This document shows, piece after piece, positions 38,504-50,783 of a stretch of DNA of 64,000 nt; the stretch's first letter is position 1; every line of letters begins with the position of its first letter. The stretch is from Bacteroidales bacterium H5 (GTDB lineage Bacteria; Bacteroidota; Bacteroidia; Bacteroidales; Muribaculaceae), in contig DAAQ01000028.1 in assembly GCA_001701225.1 (NCBI GenBank), positions 124,001-188,000 of the forward strand, written 5' to 3'. Position numbers and translations under genes: made by a program. The notes beneath the pieces were generated by a model, which searched no databases, was not told the origin of the DNA, and saw only the letters and a list, made by a program, of their open reading frames with translations.

Positions 38504-41194
38504 TTATTTTGTCCGCGATGTGATGTACTCGGAGGGAAGGACGCCATATTCCTCCTTGAAATATCTGGCGAACTGTTTCGGCGAGATACCCACCCGGTAT
38601 GCTGTCTGTGAGATCTGTCCTCCTTCGCTGTCAAGGAGCCGTTTCCCCTCGCGTATACGTATAAGCCGGATAAACTCGACTGGTGTCTTGCCTGTGATGC
38701 CTTGGAGCTTTTTATACAGGTTGCTCCGGCTCATGGACATGATGTCGCTGAGGCGTTCGACACTGAATGTCTCGTCGTCGAGATTGTCGTCGATGACTTT
38801 GCGTATTTTGGCGAGGAACTCTTCGTCGTGGCTCAATGGGGCATTTTCCTGCCGCAGCAGGGTCTTCTCTATCATCTGTCTGCGCAGACGGCGCTTTTCC
38901 CTTGACACATATATGTACCATAGAGCTCCGATGATGCAGATGGCCGCTATTATATAGGCTGCAATGGCAATGTAAGACCTCCACCATGGCGGGATAACTC
39001 GGATACTTATCTCTGTCATCCCGGCAGAGCCGTGCAAACGCACCTTCAGGGTATGTGTGCCCGGTGTCAGGCCTCCGTCAAACGAGCATCGGTTGTCTGC
39101 CATCGGAGTCCAGGAGCTGTCATCGAGACTGTATTCATATTTTGTCCTTTCGCGGTTGACAAGGTCGAAAGAGCTGAACTCGACTGTCAGGGGCTTATCG
39201 TGCGGAATCTCCAGACTGCTTTCTCCCATAGGCCCTGCAGGTATGCACTCATTATCGCCCAGGGTCACAGCCGACATCCACACCTTCTCCTTTGCCGGAC
39301 GTATACCGGCACCCTGTGGATGTATGACTACATATTTACCGAGACCTCCGGCCACGATGCTGCCATCGTCAAGACACGTGAGTGCGTATCGGTTGAAAGT
39401 TATGTCGCCAAGACCGTCGGCAGCATACAGCGCGTGTATGACAAATGTGTATCCGCTGTCCGACATTATAGGCCTCACACGTGTCATGCCGTTGTCGCCT
39501 GTTATCCATATATCACCCCGTGTGTCCTCTGCTATGGCCCGCACGGTGTTGTCAGACATGCCGTCTCCGGCAGTCAGCCGGGAGAGTGTGGCAAATGTGC
39601 CGTCGAGCACATATATTCCCTCCTTGTTTCCAATCCATGTCAGTCTCCGGCTGTCACGGAACAATGCGTTGACTGTAACATCGTCCAGCCATTTACGGTC
39701 GGGGATACGGGCCGGAACCGTACTCCCGGGCTCCACCATATAGAGGCCTGAACTTGTGGCGACCAGCAATGTGTCTGAGGTTGCGGCGAGTCCCGTGACA
39801 CAGTCTGACCGCAGCACTGAATTGGTGCGCGTGAAGCTCCGGCTCCCGACGGCATGTAGTCCTTTGTCGAAAGTTCCTGCCCACAACCTCCCGTCGGGCA
39901 TCGCGAGGATGTGGCGCACATAGTCGAGTGAGTCGGACAGTCCGGCGACAGGGGCTATCATACCTGACCGATACATATATATTCCACCCCCGTATGTCCC
40001 GAGCAGTAGCCCGGAGGGTGACTCGGCGATGCCGATGACAGCCGCGCTCCTGAGCGGCGAATTGTTCGTGTCGAGCACTTTGGCTGTTGTTCCCGAGTGG
40101 ATATCGGTGAGTTCGACAAGTCCCTTGCCATCTGTACCCATCAATATCCTTCCTTCAGGACTACGGCGTATCACGCTTATGTCCTCATCTGCGGTGATGT
40201 CGTGCCTCTCGATTGCCGGTGACGAGAGTGATGCTATCCCGATTCCGCTTTTTCCTGTCCCTGCTATGATTATGTCCCCGTCTGTAAGGACGGATGTGAT
40301 ATGGTTGCTGCCGGGCGAGAAAGGATTGTCGCGGTCGTGTACATATTGTACCGTAGGCAATCCTGATTTATCCATAACGATAAGCCCGTCATGATTGGTG
40401 CCTGCCACTATCATGCCGTCCGGCCCGACTGCGGCGGATGTAACCAGATATGGGGTGCATCCCGTCATGGTGTCGTAATGACCGCTGTCAGGATTAACCC
40501 TGACCATCCCGTGCCCGGGAGTGCCATACAGCAGCAGGTCTCCGTCGGGGGTGGCCATGATGTGGCTGTGACGTACAGGCAAAACGGCGCATTTCCGCAC
40601 TGTTCCTTCCGGGAAGCGCAGCTCATACACGTTGCCATCCCCGTCGGTAATATATATGGTGCCCTTGACCTGACGGGCCGCCGTGACTCCGACTGGCCTT
40701 ATCCCTTTAAGGCTGGTTCCCGTGAGGAAATCTCCTGATGTGGCATACATGAATATCGAGTCGGAGGAAATCAGGTATAGGTTCCCGTCGGTGTCGGCAC
40801 ATATGTCGTTGATTTCCCGGTGTATCCCCATGGTGGCGAGTCGTGCTGACGCATCCGAAAATAAGTTTTCCTCCAATACGGCTATGCACGAGATGCCTTT
40901 GGCCCATACCGAGCCGTCAGCCCCGAACACTATTGCTGAAGGCTTGAGGCCCGGGTCTGTGGCAAGGCGATGGAAGGTGTGCCCGTCGAAGGTGTCGATT
41001 CCGTCAGAGACAATCCACAGACGTCCGAGCCGGTCGATGCTTAGCGATTTGATATAGTTGTCTGCTATGCCGTCACGGACATCATAGTGCCTGAATGCCG
41101 GATTGGCCCGGACAGAGACTGCAAGAAGAATCAGTAGCGGTAGCAGGAATATGGTCTTCGGTATGCTGGGACACATGGTATTAGTTGGATTCAA
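38504..41194 (-). CDS. Beta-propeller sensor fused directly to an AraC-type DNA-binding domain
   Basis: The 896-residue protein has a signal-type N-terminus, a long periplasmic propeller region (about 30-650) with many 'DGxLWxGT'-type repeats, a Y_Y_Y domain (about 660-735), and one membrane helix (about 740-762). After a short coil, an AraC HTH follows directly (about 788-896: 'FSVERLSDIMSMSRSNLYKK' and 'ISQTAYRVGISPKQFARYFK'). In typical Bacteroidetes hybrid two-component systems a histidine kinase and receiver lie between the membrane helix and the HTH; here they are absent. It thus looks like a one-component transmembrane regulator. It diverges from a 1297-residue esterase, its probable target. 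Confidence 0.88.
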   Translation of the reverse strand: MNPTNTMCPSIPKTIFLLPLLILLAVSVRANPAFRHYDVRDGIADNYIKSLSIDRLGRLWIVSDGIDTFDGHTFHRLATDPGLKPSAIVFGADGSVWAKGISCIAVLEENLFSDASARLATMGIHREINDICADTDGNLYLISSDSIFMYATSGDFLTGTSLKGIRPVGVTAARQVKGTIYITDGDGNVYELRFPEGTVRKCAVLPVRHSHIMATPDGDLLLYGTPGHGMVRVNPDSGHYDTMTGCTPYLVTSAAVGPDGMIVAGTNHDGLIVMDKSGLPTVQYVHDRDNPFSPGSNHITSVLTDGDIIIAGTGKSGIGIASLSSPAIERHDITADEDISVIRRSPEGRILMGTDGKGLVELTDIHSGTTAKVLDTNNSPLRSAAVIGIAESPSGLLLGTYGGGIYMYRSGMIAPVAGLSDSLDYVRHILAMPDGRLWAGTFDKGLHAVGSRSFTRTNSVLRSDCVTGLAATSDTLLVATSSGLYMVEPGSTVPARIPDRKWLDDVTVNALFRDSRRLTWIGNKEGIYVLDGTFATLSRLTAGDGMSDNTVRAIAEDTRGDIWITGDNGMTRVRPIMSDSGYTFVIHALYAADGLGDITFNRYALTCLDDGSIVAGGLGKYVVIHPQGAGIRPAKEKVWMSAVTLGDNECIPAGPMGESSLEIPHDKPLTVEFSSFDLVNRERTKYEYSLDDSSWTPMADNRCSFDGGLTPGTHTLKVRLHGSAGMTEISIRVIPPWWRSYIAIAAYIIAAICIIGALWYIYVSREKRRLRRQMIEKTLLRQENAPLSHDEEFLAKIRKVIDDNLDDETFSVERLSDIMSMSRSNLYKKLQGITGKTPVEFIRLIRIREGKRLLDSEGGQISQTAYRVGISPKQFARYFKEEYGVLPSEYITSRTK

Positions 41195-41214
41195 GTCGAC
41201 TCATTAACGCTTTG

Positions 41215-41244
41215 CAAAGATAATATTTCAGCCGCACACTGCAA
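41215..41244 (-). promoter_or_regulatory. Promoter of the propeller/AraC regulator
   Basis: The minus strand has TTG (41244-41242), a 19-bp spacer and TATCTTTG (41222-41215), 20 bp before the ATG. Confidence 0.7.
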
Positions 41245-41347
41245 AACATGATGTGCCGGAATGTTGAAATGATGTGCCCAAATGTGTAATTGCTGATAAA
41301 TTAAGCAAATAAAGCGGTATCGGCGGACCTCTCTCCGTATACGTCGA

Positions 41348-41355
41348 TAATTTTG
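41348..41355 (+). promoter_or_regulatory. -7 box of the tandem CE7 esterase gene
   Basis: TAATTTTG lies 29 bp before the ATG at 41385. No -33 TTG is visible, which fits a promoter that needs an activator such as the divergent regulator. Confidence 0.6.
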
Positions 41356-41384
41356 CGGAAACCAATCAACCAATCGGAAACATT

Positions 41385-44300
41385 ATGAGAAAACAGTATC
41401 TATTCCTGATTCCGGCCATTGTCGCGACCATGACGGCGACAACGGTGACAAAAGCCGGAGCTGTGAGTGAGGAGGTCACCGCGGCGGTACCTGCAGTGAC
41501 ATCTACCATTGATGTCTCACGGACAATGTGGAACGGCGTACAGACCGTCGAGGGCTGGAGCGGCGCGCAACAGTTCACGGCCTCGGCGTGCGCGGACATA
41601 AAGGCCGGAGACCGTATAGTGGTGACATGTACAGAAGCCCTGAGCACGACACAGTCGCAAGTTGATCTCCGCAACGGGGCCGGATGGGCTAATTTCACGC
41701 CTCCGCTCAACATCAACATCACCGGCGAGACATTCCCGTATGATGCCGTGTTTACCATTACCGAAGAGGTTGCCGGACTGATACACGCCAACGGTATGGT
41801 TGTGACCGGCAAGGATTTTACCTTCACGCGGGTGGCACATGTGACGACCATAGAGACATCCGACCCCTCGGAGAAGGGAGACTGGGCCCGGACTGTATGG
41901 GAAGGTGAGGAGGCGATAAGCTGGGTGTCGGGATCGAACAACAGCGTGCTCATCACTAACGCTACTCTCGGATCTCTAAAGAGCGGGGACGTGGTGCGTG
42001 TGTATTATACCGGCATGAAACCAGGTGCGGTCGGACGTATCCTGGCCAACTGGACAGCGCTGACATCGCTGACCAACTCGACCCTGACCGGGAGCAGATA
42101 TTACGAGTATACCCTTACCGACGAATGGGTGGAGCAGATTGCTGCCTCTACAGGTTTGCGTGTGAGCGGCAACAACTACACCGCGACCAAGGTAGAGATA
42201 ATAGATCCGGCCAGAAAATATCTGGTGCAGGGGGAGATTGACATGCAGGACATACGGGCATGGGAAAGCGGAGAGCAGTCCAAGGTCACAGTATCTCTGG
42301 CCAATCTCGAGAGTGTGGATGTGGAGACCGTTGTCGAGGTCGATATTGACCACGACAGCTATGGTGACTATGCTACGGAAAACCGTACTGTCACATTGGC
42401 TGCGGGAGGTACCGCCACGCTTGATGTGCCGTTCAGCCTCGAGCCGGGTTTCTATAACCTCAATGTCTATGTCAACGGAGACAATATCTGTTCGAAGGTC
42501 ATCGGATGCCGCCCCACGGAGGTGGTGTCGGCCCCGGACGACAATCTTGAAGAGATAAAGGCATACTGGGACAACGAGCTTGACATATTGGCGGGCATAC
42601 CTGTCGATGCCGAGCTGACCCTGATAGAGTCGGCCTCTACGGCAAACCGCAATGTGTATCTGGTGAGGATGAAATCTACCCCCGATACTTATGGCGGTGA
42701 ACCTGTCGAGATACGCGGTTTCTATGCCGAACCGGTAGCCGAAGGCAAATATCCGGCCCTGATACAGTATCAGGGTACCGACGGAGGGGCATCTGAAATC
42801 AAGCCCATAGGGGGTGACGACAATATAGGTTGGTGTGAGCTGGTGCTCTCGACCCGCGGTCAGATGCTCAACAACCGCGCTCCCGAGAACTGCGAATGGG
42901 GATGGCTCGATCCGGCCTATACCCGTAAGAGCAATGGCTCAATCGACTATTACGCCCATGGTTTCGGCGATACAGAGAGACATTATTATCGTGGCGGCAA
43001 CGTCGACTGCATCCGTGCTATAGATTTCATGGAGTCGCGCGACAAGGTCCACAAAGACAATATCTTTGCCGTGGGTGGAAGCCAGGGAGGCTCATTCGTC
43101 TATGTTGCGGCAGCCCTTGGCTCAGGCCGTATCCGTGCTGCGGCCCCTTCCATAACAGGTCACAGTGATTTTCGCGATTGTGTGCGTATTGTGAGCTGGC
43201 CCGGCAACGTGTTCGCTTCATGTCAGGCAGAGCTCGGCATGACCGACGATGACATGTGGCATTTCCTTTCGTTCTATGACGTACGCAATCTCGCCCCGAT
43301 GGTCAACTGCCCTGTCATAACCTCGTTCAGTCTCCAGGACCGTACCGATCCCCCGCATATCAACGTGGCGCCATTCAACAATATAGACCGCAGCGGCCTC
43401 ACTGAGGACGATCTGCAGTATGTGGTGAATCCTTTCCTCGGCCACGGTACCGCATCCGACTGGAAATCGAGATACATGGCGTTCTTTGAGAAATACCGTA
43501 CCGATATCGAGCCGTTCGACCCCACGACCCCGGTCATCGTGGCCTGGGAGGGGAGCGAGCCCATCTGCTGGAACCAAGGCCCGGAGAATAACTATGTGTC
43601 TGTGCCCGCGACACGGTTCAGGAATGTAACGGCCGGAAGCCGGCTCCGCATCTGTCTCACAGACCTCGCGCTCGGAGCCCAGGGGCATGTATGCCAGGGC
43701 AACTGGTCAGATCTGCCTGACGCCGCGGAATATATTCCGCTCACGGGTGGCTCGTATGAGTATGAGATAACCGAAGCCATGCTTGGCAGACTTCAGGCCA
43801 ACGGACTGGTCGTGACCGGCATCGGCTATACATTGACACGTGTCGAGATAGTGAATCCGGCCAATCTCCCCGATGTCACGGCATCTGTCATGGAGTCGTC
43901 TGTTGATGTGTGGGACAATGGCAAGACTCCGGCCGTATGCATCAGCCTTACAGGGAACGGTGACAGGGACTCTGAGGTGGATCTGTCGCTCGGATTGCGC
44001 ACCGACGACTATCGCGCTCTACCCTCGATGACACGGACTGTCACAGTCCCTGCGGGAACAACCGTTGAGGCACGGTTTGATGTCGAGGGGCTCGACCCTG
44101 GATTCTACCATGCAGTTGTCACGGCAAATCATAGCGAACTGTCGGATTTCAACTTTGGATATGACCCAGAAGGGATAGTGTCAGCTCCGGATATGGCTGA
44201 TGACTTTGACAGGTTTTGGGAGAATGCGCTTGCCGAGCTCGCGGAGATACCTATGGATGCGGAGCTTACGCTCATACCCGAGAAATCTACCAAGGCTCGC

Positions 44301-45278
44301 AACATATATCTTGTCGAGATGAAATCCATATCTGACAATGGGGTAGCCGGTTCTGATGGCCCTGTGGTGATACGCGGCTACTATGCCGAGCCGGTGTCCG
44401 ACGGCAAATATCCGGCGCTCATAACATATCAGGGCTATGACAGTGATTCATCTGTCGCACCCTGGTGTCCCGGAGGTGATGACCGACCCGGATATGTCGA
44501 GTTCATCCTGTCGACCCGTGGCCAGATGCTCAACAACCGGGCTCCCTATGAGAATCCTTATGGCGACTGGTTCATGTCGGGATTCGGGTCGGAGCAGAGC
44601 TTCTACTATCGCGGCGCTTATATGGATGCCGTGCGCGCGATTGATTTCGTGGCCTCGCGTGATAAGACAGACGGCGACAATATCTTCGCCCAGGGACAGA
44701 GCCAGGGTGGAGCACTCACCATTGCCGCTGCGGCCCTCGGCGATGGACGTCTCAAGGCTATAGCACCTTCAATACCTTTCATGGGGGATTTCCCCGACTA
44801 TTTCCGTGTCGGCAACTGGCCTTCGTACAATGCTTTGGCCAGACAGGAAGAGCTTGGGCTGACTGATGGGGAGATGTACCGTTTCCTGTCGTATTTCGAT
44901 ACCAAGAATCTGGCTACGCTCATCTCCTGTCCTGTCAAGACCGCTATAGGATTGCAGGACGACGTATGTCCTCCGCATACCAATATCGCTCCATACAATA
45001 ATTTCGGCTCGTCGGTCAAGGAGCTGACCTTCAATCCAATGCTGAAACATCAGACACACGCTGCCTGGGATAGAGAGTTCATGGAGTTTTTCGGGCGCAA
45101 CTACACATCTACACTGAATGAAGAGGTTTTTGTGTCAGGAGGTGAGGCGTTCACCGAAATATATACCCTTTCAGGCACAAGGGTCTATGCAGGGCCTGAG
45201 AATGGTGCTCCGAGACTCAATGCCGGTATCTATGTATTCAAGACAGAAGGCACAGCACGGAAGGTCTGTGTAAGATAG
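41385..45278 (+). CDS. Secreted protein with two CE7 esterase modules and three copies of a putative binding module
   Basis: The 1297-residue protein has a signal peptide and then two copies (about 45-150 and 165-275) of a 100-residue module recognisable by 'MWNGVQTVEGW' and 'VWEGEEAISW'. A CE7 esterase with its own N-terminal beta domain follows (about 280-700; Ser566 in GGSQGGSF, then LQDRTDPPH). A third copy of the small module starts near 717 ('AWEGSEPICW'), and a second CE7 esterase ends the protein (about 825-1240; Ser1106 in GQSQGGAL, then LQDDVCPPH). The two nucleophile serines are 540 residues apart. It ends in the tail 'NAGIYVFKTEGTARKVCVR'. A deacetylase for plant glycans is expected. 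Confidence 0.88.
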   Translation: MRKQYLFLIPAIVATMTATTVTKAGAVSEEVTAAVPAVTSTIDVSRTMWNGVQTVEGWSGAQQFTASACADIKAGDRIVVTCTEALSTTQSQVDLRNGAGWANFTPPLNINITGETFPYDAVFTITEEVAGLIHANGMVVTGKDFTFTRVAHVTTIETSDPSEKGDWARTVWEGEEAISWVSGSNNSVLITNATLGSLKSGDVVRVYYTGMKPGAVGRILANWTALTSLTNSTLTGSRYYEYTLTDEWVEQIAASTGLRVSGNNYTATKVEIIDPARKYLVQGEIDMQDIRAWESGEQSKVTVSLANLESVDVETVVEVDIDHDSYGDYATENRTVTLAAGGTATLDVPFSLEPGFYNLNVYVNGDNICSKVIGCRPTEVVSAPDDNLEEIKAYWDNELDILAGIPVDAELTLIESASTANRNVYLVRMKSTPDTYGGEPVEIRGFYAEPVAEGKYPALIQYQGTDGGASEIKPIGGDDNIGWCELVLSTRGQMLNNRAPENCEWGWLDPAYTRKSNGSIDYYAHGFGDTERHYYRGGNVDCIRAIDFMESRDKVHKDNIFAVGGSQGGSFVYVAAALGSGRIRAAAPSITGHSDFRDCVRIVSWPGNVFASCQAELGMTDDDMWHFLSFYDVRNLAPMVNCPVITSFSLQDRTDPPHINVAPFNNIDRSGLTEDDLQYVVNPFLGHGTASDWKSRYMAFFEKYRTDIEPFDPTTPVIVAWEGSEPICWNQGPENNYVSVPATRFRNVTAGSRLRICLTDLALGAQGHVCQGNWSDLPDAAEYIPLTGGSYEYEITEAMLGRLQANGLVVTGIGYTLTRVEIVNPANLPDVTASVMESSVDVWDNGKTPAVCISLTGNGDRDSEVDLSLGLRTDDYRALPSMTRTVTVPAGTTVEARFDVEGLDPGFYHAVVTANHSELSDFNFGYDPEGIVSAPDMADDFDRFWENALAELAEIPMDAELTLIPEKSTKARNIYLVEMKSISDNGVAGSDGPVVIRGYYAEPVSDGKYPALITYQGYDSDSSVAPWCPGGDDRPGYVEFILSTRGQMLNNRAPYENPYGDWFMSGFGSEQSFYYRGAYMDAVRAIDFVASRDKTDGDNIFAQGQSQGGALTIAAAALGDGRLKAIAPSIPFMGDFPDYFRVGNWPSYNALARQEELGLTDGEMYRFLSYFDTKNLATLISCPVKTAIGLQDDVCPPHTNIAPYNNFGSSVKELTFNPMLKHQTHAAWDREFMEFFGRNYTSTLNEEVFVSGGEAFTEIYTLSGTRVYAGPENGAPRLNAGIYVFKTEGTARKVCVR

Positions 45279-45297
45279 CTGTCTGACTGATAAGTTA

Positions 45298-45336
45298 ATC
45301 CCCGGCAGAGGTTCATGTGATGTCTCTGCCGGGGAT
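45298..45336. terminator. Two-way terminator between the tandem esterase and the flavodiiron gene
   Basis: A 13-bp perfect stem (ATCCCCGGCAGAG at 45298-45310 with 45324-45336) encloses a 13-nt loop between convergent genes. Confidence 0.8.
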
Positions 45337-45359
45337 TATGTGTGGGATAGAAGCCTCTG

Positions 45360-46559
45360 TCACGCCTCCTTGAGCTTTTGGGCAAGGAGGGTGGCGGCGA
45401 TGCGTATCTGGGCCAGGGTGTCGCTGTCGGGGGCCTGTTTCACGATGACGGGGTCGGTTATTGTCGTGAGCTTTGCGTCGGTGAGATGGCGTCCCATCTC
45501 GTAGACGGCCTGATGTGCCCATGTGTGCGACCCGATGGTGAGTATCTCGCGGTTCTGTATGCCGCGTATGGAGATGGCTTCCATGACCGCTGTAATCGGC
45601 GGGAAGAGGGTGTTGGAGTATGTGGGCGAGGCTATGACGAGTCCCCTGTGGCGGAATATGTCGGCGATGATATAGCTGAGGTCGGTGACAGATGCGTTGA
45701 GCACCGAGATTTCCTTGATTCCGGCGTCGGCCAGAGCGTCGGCGGCTGTCTCGGCCATCAGCTCGGTGTTGCCATACATCGAGCCGTAGACTATGGTGAC
45801 GCCGTTGTCGAGCGGCTCGTAGCGGCTGAGGGTGTCATAAAGTCCGACAACCTTTGCGATCTCCGAGCGCCATACGGGGCCGTGGGTGGGACAGATGGTC
45901 GATAGCTCTGTCCCCGCGAGTTTCTTGAGGGCGCGCTGCACGAATGTGCCGTACTTGCCCACGATGTTGCTGTAATAACGCACCATCTCGGGGAAATAGC
46001 GCTCTGTATCCATCTCGTTGTCGATGACGGCGCCGTTGAGGGCTCCGAAGCACCCGAAGCCGTCGCCGCTGAACAGGGTCTGCTCCTCGCACAGATATGT
46101 CATCATGGTTTCGGGCCAGTGTACCATGGGGGTGAGGGCGAACTGCAGTGTGGTCTCCGGGCCGAGGCTCAGGGTGTCGCCGTCCTTGACGGCGAGCGTG
46201 CCCCCCTCCTCGCCATAGAATCCCTTGACCATCGAGAGAGTCTGTGCGTTGCCCACGATGATGAGGTCGGGATATACGTTGCGCAGTATGCGGATGGCTC
46301 CCGAGTGGTCGGGCTCCATATGGTTGATGATGAGATAGTCGGGCTTGCGGCCAGCGAGCAGCTCATTGATGTGGTCTACGAGCTGGAGCGAGTGGCTCAC
46401 CTCAACGCCGTCGACGATGGCGCATTTCTCGCTCCCCTCGATGAGATATGAGTTATAGCTTACACCCATCGGCAGGGGCCACATCCCTTCGAAACGGTGT
46501 GTGGTGCGGTCGTTGACACCGACATAATGTATTCTCTCCGAAATCCTCTCAGTCTTCAT
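45360..46559 (-). CDS. Flavodiiron protein (FprA family A-type flavoprotein)
   Basis: This 399-residue enzyme reduces O2 or NO to protect anaerobic metabolism. The N-terminal beta-lactamase-like half keeps the diiron ligands His80, Glu82, Asp84 and His85 (INHMEPDHSG), with later His/Asp ligands in 'MVHWPETM', 'FSGDGFG' and 'PTHGPVW'. The C-terminal flavodoxin domain has the FMN-loop 'VYGSMYGNTELMA'. The electron donor, usually rubredoxin or NADH-rubredoxin reductase, is not encoded nearby. It is a single gene with its own promoter. Confidence 0.94.
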   Translation of the reverse strand: MKTERISERIHYVGVNDRTTHRFEGMWPLPMGVSYNSYLIEGSEKCAIVDGVEVSHSLQLVDHINELLAGRKPDYLIINHMEPDHSGAIRILRNVYPDLIIVGNAQTLSMVKGFYGEEGGTLAVKDGDTLSLGPETTLQFALTPMVHWPETMMTYLCEEQTLFSGDGFGCFGALNGAVIDNEMDTERYFPEMVRYYSNIVGKYGTFVQRALKKLAGTELSTICPTHGPVWRSEIAKVVGLYDTLSRYEPLDNGVTIVYGSMYGNTELMAETAADALADAGIKEISVLNASVTDLSYIIADIFRHRGLVIASPTYSNTLFPPITAVMEAISIRGIQNREILTIGSHTWAHQAVYEMGRHLTDAKLTTITDPVIVKQAPDSDTLAQIRIAATLLAQKLKEA

Positions 46560-46593
46560 AGCTGTGTACGTGTGAATTGAAAAAATCCGGGCG

Positions 46594-46626
46594 CAAAGTT
46601 AGTGCTTTTTGCCCGGATTCACTCAA
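46594..46626 (-). promoter_or_regulatory. Promoter of the flavodiiron gene
   Basis: The minus strand has TTG (46626-46624), a 22-bp spacer and TAACTTTG (46601-46594), about 35 bp before the ATG. Confidence 0.65.
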
Positions 46627-46642
46627 TAATTTACGAAAAAAG

Positions 46643-47077
46643 TCAGAAGGGGAGGTCGTCGGTAGCCGAGGGGGCCAGGTCGACGGCGGGGGGAGGCGTG
46701 GGTGCGCCTGCGGGTGTGGCATAGCCCTGGGGCATCTGGGGTGCGGGGCCATACGATGCTGCGGGGGCAAAGGCTGCGGCGGGTGCGCCGGGCTGCGCCA
46801 TGGCTGCCTGGTCGGCGGGCTCTGCCTTCCATGCGCGGATGTCCACATACCAGCGGCCGTTGAACTCGCGGCTGTCGATGTCGAAGCTCAGCTTGACCAT
46901 CTGTCCCACCTGCAGGGGGAACTGGTCGACCCTCTCGCCGAAAAAGTTGAAAGCAACCTTTTTGGGATATGTCTCCATGGTCTCGAGCACGTACTCGCGC
47001 TTCTTCCAGGGGTTGCCGGCTTTGGATGTGCCTCCCACCTCGGGGAGTGCCACGATGATTTTACCAATGATTTCCAT
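46643..47077 (-). CDS. DUF3127 protein with an SSB-like C-terminal tip
   Basis: The frame opens further upstream, but ATG 47077 gives the family start 'MEIIGKIIVALPEVGG' and a 144-residue protein, and the upstream promoter excludes the extension. Residues 1-90 fit the DUF3127 single-strand-binding-like OB fold ('WKKREYVLETMETYPKKVAF', 'FNGRWYVDIRAWKAE'). A Pro/Ala-rich linker follows. The last residues, 'ATDDLPF', resemble the acidic C-terminal tip that SSB proteins use to recruit partners. It probably binds nucleic acid, but the function is not proven. It lies between the flavodiiron gene and secA. Confidence 0.78.
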   Translation of the reverse strand: MEIIGKIIVALPEVGGTSKAGNPWKKREYVLETMETYPKKVAFNFFGERVDQFPLQVGQMVKLSFDIDSREFNGRWYVDIRAWKAEPADQAAMAQPGAPAAAFAPAASYGPAPQMPQGYATPAGAPTPPPAVDLAPSATDDLPF

Positions 47078-47115
47078 TATGTGATATTGTTGTTTTGTTC
47101 GGAGCGGAATAGATG

Positions 47116-47123
47116 CAAAGGTA
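47116..47123 (-). promoter_or_regulatory. -7 box for the DUF3127 gene
   Basis: The minus strand reads TACCTTTG, 39 bp before ATG 47077. It supports this start over the upstream alternatives. Confidence 0.55.
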
Positions 47124-47178
47124 GCGTTTTTTTGGCTCATCACCAAAAATCGCCCCTTGAAAATTGTGCTGAAAAACA

Positions 47179-47214
47179 CAGGCCCTCCCGGACTGCGACA
47201 TCCGTGAGGGCCTG
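47179..47214 (-). terminator. Terminator of secA
   Basis: A 9-bp stem (CAGGCCCTC at 47179-47187 with 47206-47214) has an 18-nt loop and, on the minus strand, is followed by TGTTTTTC. Confidence 0.75.
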
Positions 47215-47238
47215 TATGGCTATGGGTTTGCGGCGGGG

Positions 47239-50643
<3,405 letters not shown>

Positions 50644-50649
50644 TGTCAG

Positions 50650-50770
50650 TATTTTAGGGTGGGTTAAAGGTTAAAGGTTATGGGGTTAGAGGGTTATAAG
50701 ATTTATAAAAATTATAAGATTTATAAGATTTATAGTCAGCGTTCCTATAACCTTATAACCCTTCACCCCC
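50650..50770. repeat. AT-rich low-complexity repeat between secA and the next gene
   Basis: GGTTAAAGGTTAAAGGTTATGG, TTATAAGATTTATAA and CCTATAACCTTATAACCC units form imperfect inverted repeats. It resembles the AT-rich hairpins at 10.9 kb and 34.3 kb. No promoter box for secA was spotted within it. Confidence 0.6.
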
Positions 50771-50783
50771 GGACCTTATAAAA

